DNA of 64,000 nt from Sulfobacillus acidophilus DSM 10332. GTDB taxonomy: Bacteria; Bacillota; Sulfobacillia; Sulfobacillales; Sulfobacillaceae. Below, one piece after another: positions 47,448-56,079 of this stretch. The first letter of the stretch is position 1, and each line of letters opens with the position of its first letter. The stretch is from the NCBI GenBank assembly GCA_000237975.1, contig CP003179.1:2046001-2110000 (forward strand). Reading direction: 5' to 3'. The position numbers and the translations under genes were made by a program. Below the pieces are notes generated by a model. The model was given only the letters and a program-made list of their open reading frames with translations, searched no databases and was not told the origin of the DNA.

Positions 47448-49871
47448 TTAACGGACGCGGGGTCGACGGGCGAGCCAACCGCCGGTCAGGAGTAATCCCG
47501 CCCCCATCCCCATCAGAGGCAAGATGGGCAGCCCAGTAACCGGCGACGTCGCCCCTTTCACCATCGACGGGGTATTCGTGGCAGGCGGGGTGACCGAGGA
47601 ATTCGCCGCCGCAAATTTAGCCGGAAATTGGCTGACGATCCCTTGGGCTAAATATTGCCCGGCGGTAAACATCGTGCCATACGCCTGTTCCATGGTCGTA
47701 ACCGCGGCCGCGTCGTTACCCTGAACGGCGTCGGTAAACGCCGACGTGATCTGGTTAATGTGGTCTTGCAGCACCGTGGACAACGTCCCCTCGTTTAAAT
47801 AGGGGTTGGCCTTGGCCAGAAACGCGCTAAATTGATTTTTGTAGGCCGTCAAAGAGGTTTGCGCCTCATTGGCCGCTTGGGTATCGCCTGCTTGAATATC
47901 CGCCGCATAAGTCAAGAAGTATTTGTGTTGATTCCACAAGGAGGCAAACGCCTGTCCCGCCGCCGCACCATAAATCCCGCTTATGGCCTGAGTCAACTGG
48001 GCGGTGTTTTGATCCATTAAGTTCATAAACACCGCCGTCCCCACCGGGTTATGGGCATAGGTGGACAGCATCGCCCCTTCTAATGCCACCGCATGTAGGC
48101 CTAATAACGCATCAAGGGACGCGACCAAATTGCCGGTAGGCGTGTTCGGCGACGAGTTGCCAAAAGTTGTCGGGAACTGCTCGGCAAACCCCGTGGCTAG
48201 ATAATCGCCGGCGGTAAACATCAATTGGTAAGCGGCGGTGGTTTCTTGGGCCGCCCCGCTCACATTCCCGTCGGCAAAATCATTAAAGGCCTGAATCTCC
48301 TGGTTAATATGATCCTGCAATACCGCCGACAGGGTGGCCGCGCTAAAATGCGGGTTCAGTTGGGCCAGCACATCGGCAAATTGGTTTTTATAGCGGGTCA
48401 ATGTCGCTTGATCGGCCTCTGCCGCCAACGCATCGCGAGCATAGGTGAAAAAGTATTGATGCTGGTTCCACAAAGCCTCAAACTGTTGGCCGGCCGCCGA
48501 CCCGTATATGCTCGACACGGCGGCCGTCAGCGCTTGCGTGTTTTGGTCCATTTGTGCCATGTAGCCGTCATAAGCGGCCGTGTTCCCCGCGTAGAGCGCT
48601 CGCATGGCCAGTTCCAACAAAACCGCGTGTTCTCCCAATAATTGGTCTAAGGTAATTCGCAAATTCCCGGCCGGGGTCCCGATTTGGGTATTGTCGAACT
48701 TTGAGGGAAATTGGGCTACAATGCCGTTGGCGAGGTAACCGCCGGCGGTAAACATGAGCTGATAATCCTGCATCAGTTCCGCCGCCGCGGCACTGGCATT
48801 CCCGTCCACGTAATCTTGAAAGGCCTGGGTGATTTGGTTGACATGATCTTGCAACACCGTGGAGAGCGTGCTTTCGCTCAAATGGGGGTTCGCCTGGGCC
48901 AAAAACTGACTGAACTGGTTTTTATACTGCGTGAGGAGCGTTTGGGCCTGAGCGGCGGCGGCGCTATTACCGGATTTCACCGCATCGACATAATTGAAGA
49001 ATTCCTGGTGATGGTTCCATAGACTTTGAAAGGCCTGGCCGGCGGATGGGCCATAAATCCCGCTCACGGCCTGGGTTAAAAGAGCCGTGTTGGCATCCAT
49101 TTGGGTCATGTACGCTTGATAGAGCGAGGTATTGCCGGCATATAAGGCTTGCATGGCCAACTCCAGTAATATGGCATGTTCACCCAACAGCTGATCCAAA
49201 CCGGCCTGGAGATTTACCGCCGCGGTGTCGGGACCGGTGGTTCCGAACTTCTGCGGGAATTGGGCGGCAATGCCACCGGCCAAATAGTCGCCGGCCGTAA
49301 ACATGAGATTGTCGGCTTGCACCAACTCAGCGGTCGCCGCGGCGTCATTACCGCCGGCATAGTCATTGAAGGCCTGGGTGATTTGGTTGATATGATCTTG
49401 CAACACCGTGGAGAGCGTGCTTTCGCTCAAATGGGGATTGGCCCCGGCCAGAAATTGGCTAAACTGATTTTTATAAAACGTGAGCCGGTTTTGAGCCTGG
49501 TTCTCCCCGCGCATCGCTTCGACATAACTGAAGAAATAGCGGTGCTGGTTCCATAATTGTTCAAAGGCGTTCCCGGTTTGCGTCCCATAAAGCTTACTCA
49601 CGGCAGCGGTCAATGCCGCCGTATTTTGCATCATGGCCTGATCCAGCGCTTCGGTTAAGGCGGTATTCCCTGCATAGAGCGCGTCCATTCGCATGGCCAA
49701 TAATAGCGCATGTTCACTGAGCAGTTGATCCAAATTGGCCCGTAAGGTTACGGCCGGCGTGACGGCTTGAACCCCGGCGGGACTCGAGGCGGCAAATGTC
49801 GTGGCGACCGGAGCCGCAATCATACCGGCACTGAATAAGGCGGCGCCGGCTATTTTCATCCATGAGTTCAT
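47448..49871 (-). CDS. Surface protein with four His-containing helical repeats
   Basis: 807 residues from the ATG at 49871 (AGGAGGT). Signal peptide 1-27 (cut near TTFA-ASS). Four tandem repeats of about 178 residues (roughly 43-212, 221-392, 404-570, 580-754), each predicted mostly helical, with LDQLLGEH, YAGNT, WNQH, YKNQF, NPHLSE and LQDHINQ. Conserved His are at 54/110/147/160, 232/288/330/343, 415/471/508/521 and, in repeat 4, only 593/649/704. The end has SPVTG (776-780), a hydrophobic helix and RRPRVR, resembling a sortase sorting signal. A sortase gene is divergent. The helices may bind metal, but that is inference. Confidence 0.8.
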   Translation of the reverse strand: MNSWMKIAGAALFSAGMIAAPVATTFAASSPAGVQAVTPAVTLRANLDQLLSEHALLLAMRMDALYAGNTALTEALDQAMMQNTAALTAAVSKLYGTQTGNAFEQLWNQHRYFFSYVEAMRGENQAQNRLTFYKNQFSQFLAGANPHLSESTLSTVLQDHINQITQAFNDYAGGNDAAATAELVQADNLMFTAGDYLAGGIAAQFPQKFGTTGPDTAAVNLQAGLDQLLGEHAILLELAMQALYAGNTSLYQAYMTQMDANTALLTQAVSGIYGPSAGQAFQSLWNHHQEFFNYVDAVKSGNSAAAAQAQTLLTQYKNQFSQFLAQANPHLSESTLSTVLQDHVNQITQAFQDYVDGNASAAAAELMQDYQLMFTAGGYLANGIVAQFPSKFDNTQIGTPAGNLRITLDQLLGEHAVLLELAMRALYAGNTAAYDGYMAQMDQNTQALTAAVSSIYGSAAGQQFEALWNQHQYFFTYARDALAAEADQATLTRYKNQFADVLAQLNPHFSAATLSAVLQDHINQEIQAFNDFADGNVSGAAQETTAAYQLMFTAGDYLATGFAEQFPTTFGNSSPNTPTGNLVASLDALLGLHAVALEGAMLSTYAHNPVGTAVFMNLMDQNTAQLTQAISGIYGAAAGQAFASLWNQHKYFLTYAADIQAGDTQAANEAQTSLTAYKNQFSAFLAKANPYLNEGTLSTVLQDHINQITSAFTDAVQGNDAAAVTTMEQAYGTMFTAGQYLAQGIVSQFPAKFAAANSSVTPPATNTPSMVKGATSPVTGLPILPLMGMGAGLLLTGGWLARRPRVR

Positions 49872-50023
49872 TGAATCTGACCTCCTTTGCGATTTCATTA
49901 GCCCATACGACGGCCGACCCGGATGCGATCTCTCCGAGCAGAAAAAATTTTTTTCCTAAGCAAAGATCGTTTGCCGGTGTTCTCGTCGTAGAGACCAATA
50001 AATACCGAGAAAGGGGTCAATTC

Positions 50024-51097
50024 ATGTTACGACGCCGCCAATGGGGATTCGGTCTCGCCGGAATCGGTTTGGGACTCATCGCGTTACCTATCTGGATTGG
50101 CCCGGCAGCCCGGGTCGCTGCAACCCAGCTGACCCGGCCTATGCCGGGGTCCCTTTCCACCCGTCGTCTACCAACGGCGGCCCCCGTGATACCGGCGCCG
50201 CCCAACGGTTCGGTGGTCGCCCAGCTCGTTATTCCCGCGTTGCGGCTCAATGTCCCGGTGGTACAAGGTACCGGATTCGGTCAACTCTTTTTCAATCCGG
50301 GCCATTATGCCGGTTCGGTGTTACCCGGAGAACCGGGTACCAGCGTCATTGCCGCCCATAATGCCACGTTTTTTCGCCATCTGAATGCGCTTCATCGGGG
50401 CAGCCGGATAACGGTCGAAACGCGACAGGGAACCTTTTTATTTGCCGTCACCGGCGCTCAAGTGGTTTCCGATACGGCCGGTTTGCCGAACACCGTCGCC
50501 CCTAGCCTGGATCTCGAGGCGTGCTATCCCTTAAATGCCCTTTATTTCACCCCCGACCGCTATATCGTCTTTAGCCGCCTCATCCGGTCCTCCACCGGGA
50601 AGCCTGTTCCCCTGTTGCCATCTGCCAAGCCGTCTGTTACCCGGTACCATGCCAATATTCCTACCAGCATCGAAAGCCGCTTTTCTTTGTCCCTGGCGGA
50701 CAATTCCTTGCCCATGGGAAGCCTCACCTATCATGCTCCCCACACCGCCGAGGTCCTGGCCTTTGAAGAGTCGCCGAACCCGCTGGAAGCGGAAACGGTG
50801 GCCATTTCATTATGGCTCGCCTATGTTGACGCCAGCCGGAGCGGCAATCGGTCCGCACTGGCGGCATTAGGTGTCCGGCAAAATCAGAATCCCTACTGGC
50901 AAGCGCGCTCTGTCGTCTTCGAGGCGCCCTTAAACGTTCAGATGACCGTCACCGGAACCGGTCTTCCAATCCGTATCATCATGACAAACGCCCTCGTCCG
51001 GATTAACGGCGAACCTTTTCAAACCCAGATGACCATAACGATTACGGGAACGACCCTCACCATTCAGGAGGTCGGCACGGCACCGTCAATATTGTAG
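50024..51097 (+). CDS. Sortase with long C-terminal extension
   Basis: 357 residues from the ATG at 50024 (GAAAGGGG). N-terminal membrane anchor (about 8-25), Pro-rich linker, then a sortase domain (65-190): His112 in VIAAHNATFF, Cys167 in LDLEACYPL and Arg179 in TPDRYIVFSR. The TLxTC of most sortases is replaced by LEAC, nearest to class D/E types. Residues 190-357 form an extra domain with beta-rich pattern that I do not recognise. Divergent from the repeat protein, its likely substrate. Confidence 0.85.
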   Translation: MLRRRQWGFGLAGIGLGLIALPIWIGPAARVAATQLTRPMPGSLSTRRLPTAAPVIPAPPNGSVVAQLVIPALRLNVPVVQGTGFGQLFFNPGHYAGSVLPGEPGTSVIAAHNATFFRHLNALHRGSRITVETRQGTFLFAVTGAQVVSDTAGLPNTVAPSLDLEACYPLNALYFTPDRYIVFSRLIRSSTGKPVPLLPSAKPSVTRYHANIPTSIESRFSLSLADNSLPMGSLTYHAPHTAEVLAFEESPNPLEAETVAISLWLAYVDASRSGNRSALAALGVRQNQNPYWQARSVVFEAPLNVQMTVTGTGLPIRIIMTNALVRINGEPFQTQMTITITGTTLTIQEVGTAPSIL

Positions 51098-51152
51098 CGG
51101 TGTTACCCGGAGGAAAAGGCCGAACGGAAAATCCCGCTGAATCACTCATATA

Positions 51153-51189
51153 CAAAAAGCCCCGACCGGTGATAATACCGGCGAGGCTC
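51153..51189 (-). terminator. Intrinsic terminator
   Basis: AGCC..CCGGT and ACCGG..GGCT pair around ATTATC with small bulges, followed on the minus strand by TTTTTG, just beyond the stop of the 51207 gene. It may also stop the convergent sortase transcript. Confidence 0.75.
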
Positions 51190-51206
51190 GGTTTACCGAG
51201 AAAGGG

Positions 51207-51647
51207 CTAATTGTCGTGACGATTCGCTTTCTGGGCGTTATCGTGTGACGAATCTTGATGATGAGAGCCCTGATCTTTCCCCTCGACATTGAGATGGGCC
51301 TCAATACCCATTGCGACCCATGCTTTGTTTTTAGACACCACCTGAGCCGTCACCGCAAGCTGATGGTTATTTAACGCCGTCATGATACCGGCAACGGTGC
51401 CCTGGGCTTCGAGAGAAACGCGGGTGCTCGGAGTCAGATCGATCGTCACGGTTTTTCCGGACGTCGTCTTGACGGTAATGGAAGGACCGGTCAGCGAACC
51501 GGTTTCAAACACCCCGCGGATCACCTGATGGGTTTGGTTTCCATGATCCTCTTGGCCCGGATGGTCATGAGCAAAGGCCACGCCCGACACCAGGATTAAA
51601 CTCCCGGCGACCGCCACCCCCGCCAACTTTGTGGCGATTTGTGTCAT
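51207..51647 (-). CDS. Small secreted DUF5666-like protein with His-rich ends
   Basis: 146 residues from the ATG at 51647, which suits the AAGGTG site. Signal peptide 1-25 ending AFA-HDH. The middle (GVFETGSLTGPSITVKTTSG ... VTIDLTPSTRVSLE) resembles the small beta-barrel of DUF5666. His/Asp/Gln clusters follow the signal and form the C-terminus (GSHHQDSSHDN), hinting at metal binding. No clear operon partner. Confidence 0.7.
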   Translation of the reverse strand: MTQIATKLAGVAVAGSLILVSGVAFAHDHPGQEDHGNQTHQVIRGVFETGSLTGPSITVKTTSGKTVTIDLTPSTRVSLEAQGTVAGIMTALNNHQLAVTAQVVSKNKAWVAMGIEAHLNVEGKDQGSHHQDSSHDNAQKANRHDN

Positions 51648-51884
51648 AGCCATCACCTTCTTTCGTTGGATTTCGTCACCAAAGGGGATCATTCGTTTCG
51701 CTCGACTAGACTCCTTTTTTGAACAGCAACTTTTTGCGCGAACCGATTCAAGCACGCCCCTTCAGTATGACGTACTCGGTTGGGACCCATTCACATAGAA
51801 ACCCAGCGCGGGCGGATGGGAACGAGCAAGGCGCATCTGTTCGTGAAATGTCTCTGTTATTGGCTATTGGTGCTGTACTCCGTT

Positions 51885-52500
51885 GATGAACCTGACCTTG
51901 CTAATCAAACTCCAACCGAATGCTGACCAAGCGCAGGCCCTACTCCTCATGATGGAACGGTTCAACGGTCGATACATCATCCCCCTCGTCATGGCGTTGG
52001 ACGGAATGCCTTCGAGGCCAAACCGACCTGATGTATCGAGACGATCAGTGCTATCTCGCGGTAGTCGTCGATGGGCCCGAACCGCCCGGTTTCAACCGAA
52101 CGATTGGTTGGGCGTAGATCTCGGAATTGTCCACCTGGCCGCCGACTCGAAGCACGAAATCGGCTAAACGTCTGCTCATGAAACGGCGGCACAAAGAACA
52201 ACGCTTTTCGGCGAATGAAAACCACCGGACTCCGAACAACCGTTGACGACAGCCCAAGACAGGAGGCGCGGGATTGCCCTGGAAGACTTGAATAGCATCC
52301 GGATCACGGTTGAGCGGGCTCAGCGGCGTCCGGCATAGTTGGACATTCCATCGGTTGCGGGGATTTCTCGAATATAAAGCCCGGATGGCCGGAGTGCGCG
52401 TCGTGGGATCCCCACAATACGTCGTGGACGTCTATCCCCCTACAAAAGCAAGCAGGACCACAAGCGGGCGGCAAAGGACTCAGTCAGGACTCAGGATGGA
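51885..52500 (+). pseudogene. Degraded TnpB-type (IS200/IS605-IS607) protein
   Basis: Pieces in several frames: NLTLLIKLQPNADQAQALLL at the start, WLGVDLGIVHLAADS (the first RuvC-like acid motif), then LRGFLEYKARMAGVRVV with a VSPQYVV-like continuation. Stops and frameshifts separate them and the C-terminal zinc finger is gone. A dead remnant; no intact terminal structure or tnpA seen. Confidence 0.7.
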
Positions 52501-53060
52501 ACATTGTTTGGGCTCGGGATGCAAAATCCGGAACCGTTTTCTGAAGCGAACGGAGAATTCCTTGAACCGTGTTCATCGGCTCGCGGCGGTGTGATGCCAG
52601 GTCTTCAAGCGCATGAAAAAAATCCTGCGGGGCAAGCTCTAGTTGATAGCACAAAAACTTATCGGGATGTTGAATATCGGTGTCGCAAAAACCGTCCGGC
52701 ACCCGGAAATCATTTAGATTCGCCGTGACCCAACACGTCCGCCCGACTGGCAATGGCTGCGGCGAGAACGTGGCGGTCTTTGATATCATTGGGCATGGAC
52801 GGAATCAGAGGGGTATAGTGACTCTGTTCGACCATGGCATCAGGAAACGTGTCCTTCATGATCTCGATCACATAGTGCGCACCCGCCCTGGCTGCAACAG
52901 GGTCGAGGGGTGATAGCTAGATATAAGTGCGTTCCAACTCGTCCAAGACATCGGGGCTCCATCGGATCTGGCAGATTCCGACCTCGGCAATGGTCAAAAT
53001 GACATCGCGCAAAGTCGCCGGGTACAGCACACAGGTATCCAAAAACGCGACGAAAGGCAT
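52484..53060 (-). pseudogene. Broken PIN-domain toxin (VapC50-like)
   Basis: The frame from the ATG at 53060 reads MPFVAFLDTCVLYPATLRD, a PIN-domain start with the first catalytic Asp. An in-frame TAG follows ELERTYI (about 52913). Reading on in the same frame gives FPDAMVEQSHYTPLIPSMPNDIKDRHVLAAA (second acids), and one extra G in ADVLG... then shifts the frame; deleting it gives ADVLVTANLNDF and the remaining C-terminus to 52484. The nuclease is therefore inactivated by a nonsense and a frameshift. The intact antitoxin gene is 3 bp upstream. Confidence 0.82.
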
Positions 53061-53063
53061 CCG

Positions 53064-53525
53064 TTAAGACTCCCGTTCGTCGACATCATCCGACGCATAG
53101 AGGCCGAGGGCCTCGGACGCGCGCACGAGTTCCTGAAGATGAGCCTTTCGCAGACGATCCCGGGCATTTTTGTAATCTAACAGATCGCCGAGCCGAATGC
53201 GGCGGTGCGACCCCACCCGATGAAAGCGGATTTTGCCCTCGTCCAATAAGCGAATCAAATACGGGCGGGACACTTGGAGCAAATCGGCCGCCTGTTGCGT
53301 CGTCAATTCTTGTTCGTAATGCAGAATCGAGACAGAATGGCCCTTCGCCAAATGTTGGGCCGCCGCCAGGAGCACACGAACCAAGGGCGCGGGCAGAGGG
53401 ACTTGACCGTGGTTGTTGTCCATCAGGACGTAGGCCGTATTCGGATGCGCCACTAAGTCGTCGGCAATGCGCTTCACGGTGTCCAGATCCTGACTGTCTG
53501 GGCCAATGAGGACATCATCAGCCAT
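53064..53525 (-). CDS. Excisionase-type antitoxin (VapB50-like)
   Basis: 153 residues, GGAGGAGC site. A MerR/Xis-like helix-turn-helix (LTTQQAADLLQVSRPYLIRLLDEGKI, split at the turn, then HRVGSHRRIRLGDLLDY) follows a variable N-terminus. Such proteins are the usual partners of the long PIN toxins like the broken gene next to it. Probably binds its own promoter at 53570-53598. Confidence 0.82.
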   Translation of the reverse strand: MADDVLIGPDSQDLDTVKRIADDLVAHPNTAYVLMDNNHGQVPLPAPLVRVLLAAAQHLAKGHSVSILHYEQELTTQQAADLLQVSRPYLIRLLDEGKIRFHRVGSHRRIRLGDLLDYKNARDRLRKAHLQELVRASEALGLYASDDVDERES

Positions 53526-53569
53526 CGGAGCTCCTCCTTTACCGGTCAGGTTACCCGGCCTTTACCCGC

Positions 53570-53598
53570 ATTATACGCAATAAGTGAAATAAACGCAA
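53570..53598 (-). promoter_or_regulatory. Promoter of the antitoxin-toxin pair
   Basis: On the minus strand TTGCGT (53598-53593), 17 bp, then TATAAT (53575-53570), about 45 bp before the antitoxin ATG. It abuts the truncated istB fragment, so the IS remnant ends close to here. Confidence 0.7.
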
Positions 53599-53605
53599 CC
53601 TCGCG

Positions 53606-53761
53606 ACGACCCGAAACAGCAATTGGGCGCCGAAGGGCTCAATCGGTAGATACCCCCGATCATTCAGGATGAGGAGATCCGTTCGCTTTAGATCCATAAA
53701 GGCCCGTTGCAAGGTTTCGGCCTAGAGGGCTTCGGTCAGCCGTACCACCAAGCCGGTGACG
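53606..53761 (-). pseudogene. C-terminal fragment of an old istB, split by an IS
   Basis: Reads VTGLVVRLTEAL, a stop, then AETLQRAFMDLKRTDLLILNDRGYLPI: the Walker B/GYLP region of IstB with Asp-to-Asn change. The missing preceding part (GKTHWAIGLG...) lies at 58567-58655 across the outer IS. The join at the GACG duplication restores GFTIVTGLVVRL exactly. Confidence 0.85.
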
Positions 53762-53763
53762 TG

Positions 53764-54603
53764 TCAACGCCGATCGAAATTTGATCCACTTGCGCCAACC
53801 AAATTTGACCCACCTAATGAATCCCCCGGGGATGCGGGGGTGGCCGGCGGAGTCCCCCACACGCCGGCCCGCTTCTTGTCTTTGAGTCGGTAACTGTCCC
53901 CGCGAATGTTCACCACGTGAGAATGGTGCAGCAAACGGTCCAAGATGGCCGTGGCGATGACGGGATCGCCCAATACGTCGCCCCAGTCGGCAAAGCCCTT
54001 GTTCGAGGTCAGAATGAGACTACCTCGCTCATAGCGAGCGGACACCAGTTGAAAGAATAACGTCGCGGCCACGCGAGATAAGGGCAGGTAGCCAAATTCG
54101 TCGACGATGAGCACCTTGGGCGATAGGTAGACCCGCATGCGCCGCTCCAACCGATGTTCGTGATACGCTTGCTCGAGGTCCTGCAATAGACGATCGGCGG
54201 TGACAAAATACGCCCCGAAGCCTGCCTCCACGGCCTTCATGCCTAATGCGATAGCGAGATGGGACTTCCCGACCCCGGGAGGTCCGAGGAAGAGAATGTT
54301 CGTGGCTTCCGCCACGAAGGCCAACGACGCGAGCGCTTGGATTTGCCGCGCATCAATCGACGGTTGAAAGGCCCAATCGAAATCTTCCAACCGTTTGACG
54401 GCGGGAAAGTGTGCCAGCCGCAAGCGGGCCTTCAGATACCGCTCCCGCCGAGCCTGGGTTTCCACACGCAAGAGGTCCTGGAGAAACTCCACATAGGAGA
54501 TGCCATCGTGACTGGCCCTGTCGAGACGATTCTCAAGGACCGCCGCGGCATCCAGCAACCCCAAGGTCTCCAGTTGTTGACGGACCTGTTCGAGAGGCAT
54601 CAT
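53764..54603 (-). CDS. istB: IstB ATPase of the outer IS21 element
   Basis: 279 residues. Walker A GPPGVGKS, Walker B VLIVDEFGYLPLS, sensor SNKGFADWG: complete IstB/DnaC-like helper ATPase. It overlaps the istA stop as ATGATG. The last 30 residues run into the element's terminal repeat. The partner istA is destroyed, so the element cannot move by itself. Confidence 0.92.
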   Translation of the reverse strand: MMPLEQVRQQLETLGLLDAAAVLENRLDRASHDGISYVEFLQDLLRVETQARRERYLKARLRLAHFPAVKRLEDFDWAFQPSIDARQIQALASLAFVAEATNILFLGPPGVGKSHLAIALGMKAVEAGFGAYFVTADRLLQDLEQAYHEHRLERRMRVYLSPKVLIVDEFGYLPLSRVAATLFFQLVSARYERGSLILTSNKGFADWGDVLGDPVIATAILDRLLHHSHVVNIRGDSYRLKDKKRAGVWGTPPATPASPGDSLGGSNLVGASGSNFDRR

Positions 54604-55222
54604 GGGATGGTTCCTCCAAACCGTGCGTATTCGTGCAAGTCACGGACTTCCACATCCGGGTCGGGGATCTGCTGCGCCCGACCCGGGCAGGTCGGGGTGG
54701 GACCGGTCAGCGGCAACGCGTCCCATTGATGGGGGAGGCGATACACGCTACCCGGGACGGGCGCCCGAGGATGTTCTGCGACTAGGACGCCGTCCACTCG
54801 AAACCGTACGCGCTCCCCGAGATCTTCCACCGTCACGGGGTGTCCCGCCACGGTCCATGGCACCCCGTACCGACTCCCGCCGTAGGCGACAAACCCATCG
54901 CGGCTCACCGTCCGGGTCTCGAGGAGGTACGGAGCCCATCGGGCGGGATCCGGTAACGGTTCCAAGGGTTCGGTCGCCAAACGGTCGATGGGGCGCTCGT
55001 GGGTCGTACCATGCGGCCGGACGTTCGCTACGGTGTCCAACCATTGGAGCAGCTGGCGATTCAGGTCAGCCAGGTCGGTGAAGGTGCGGCCCGGCCAAAA
55101 ATGATGCCGAATATACCCGATGGTCCGTTCCACGCGCCCTTTGGTCTGCGCCCGGTACGGGCGGCAGGCGCGCGGTTGGAACCCCAGCGCGAGGGCGGCG
55201 TCCAGAAACCGCGGCGTCCAGA
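54600..55222 (-). pseudogene. istA: C-terminal half of the outer istA
   Basis: From the insertion point the frame reads WTPRFLDAALALGFQPRACR, then YRAQTKGRVERTIGYIRHHF, with the last catalytic Glu of the DDE set, and the C-terminal beta-barrel domain. The upstream half is at 57793-58466. The frame can open within the inner IS end, giving a spurious longer ORF to 55322. Confidence 0.88.
55217..55222. repeat. Target duplication TCCAGA, left copy
   Basis: TCCAGA directly before the inner element's TGCAGATTTC end; the second copy is at 57793-57798. Removing the element and one copy restores GDVVWTPRFLD in the outer istA. Confidence 0.92.
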
Positions 55223-55240
55223 TGCAGATTTCACTCAAAT

Positions 55241-55316
55241 CCACCAGGCGTTTCGATAATTCGCCACCAGGCATTTCGGTTAACGGCCACCAGGGATTTC
55301 GGTTAATCGCCACCAG
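55241..55316 (-). repeat. 23-bp-spaced subterminal repeats, left end
   Basis: CCACCAG begins at 55241, 55264, 55287 and 55310, with ATTTCGGTTAA-like DNA between. They mirror units at the right end (57698-57773) and are probably IstA binding sites. Confidence 0.8.
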
Positions 55317-56079
55317 GGGCATGATAGTTGGTTGTACCGGATCCTGGCACGTTTGACAAGACCTTCCTCATGGATTCGCCTTGCACGGTCATCCGATGCG
55401 CATCATGCACAATCCGGTCCACCAGGGCATCGGCAACGGTCGGATCAGGAAACAGGTCATGCCATTGTTCCCAAGGAATCTGGCTCACGATGATGGTGGC
55501 CTTGAGTTGATAGCGGTCGTCCATGATCTCCAAGAGATCGTGACTCTCTTCGGCGGTAAAAGGTTGGGCGCCCCAATCGTCCAGAATCAAGACCTCCCAC
55601 CGACTGAGTTGGCGCAACCAGCGTGTCCACCCGCCTTGTTGTTTGGCCACAACCCCATCGCCAAAAAGACGGGCCGTGCGGTAATACCGCACCCGATAGT
55701 TTTGACGGCAGGCCGCATGACCTAAGGCGCAGGCCAAGTACGTCTTGCCCACCCCGGTCGGCCCGGTGATTAAGACATTTTGATGGGCCGCAATCCAGTG
55801 CCCTTGGGCCAACTCGCGGACGCCCGCGCCACGCACGTGGCGCGGGGCATGCGCATCCCAATCTTCGGGTGTTGCGGGCAGACGAAGCCGGGCTTCCGTC
55901 AGGCGCCGTCGTAACTGACGGTTTTGTCGAGCGTCCCATTCCCGATCCGCCAATAGTCCCAGACGTTCATCAAACGATAAGGCGAGACGGTTCGGGTCGG
56001 TTTGTTGTCGGTGCCATTCGGCGACCATCGCCGAGAGGCCTAAGGCATGCAAGCGTTCGGCAATCGAATGCGTTAACAT
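55303..56079 (-). CDS. istB: IstB ATPase of the inner IS21 element
   Basis: 258 residues. Walker A GPTGVGKT, Walker B VLILDDWGAQPF, and PWEQWHDLFPDPTVADALVDRI split by the arginine finger region. Starts inside the last codons of istA. Diverged from the outer IstB (DDWG versus DEFG), so the two elements belong to different IS21 subgroups. Confidence 0.93.
   Translation of the reverse strand: MLTHSIAERLHALGLSAMVAEWHRQQTDPNRLALSFDERLGLLADREWDARQNRQLRRRLTEARLRLPATPEDWDAHAPRHVRGAGVRELAQGHWIAAHQNVLITGPTGVGKTYLACALGHAACRQNYRVRYYRTARLFGDGVVAKQQGGWTRWLRQLSRWEVLILDDWGAQPFTAEESHDLLEIMDDRYQLKATIIVSQIPWEQWHDLFPDPTVADALVDRIVHDAHRMTVQGESMRKVLSNVPGSGTTNYHAPGGD

Noticed and set aside
48225-49556. Repeated antisense frames opposite the surface protein
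   Set aside because: They recur with the repeat period of the coding strand and are mirror shadows of it.
54600-55322. A 240-residue transposase frame starting at 55322
   Set aside because: The first 33 codons lie in the inner IS terminal repeats. The genuine istA part begins at the TCCAGA duplication.
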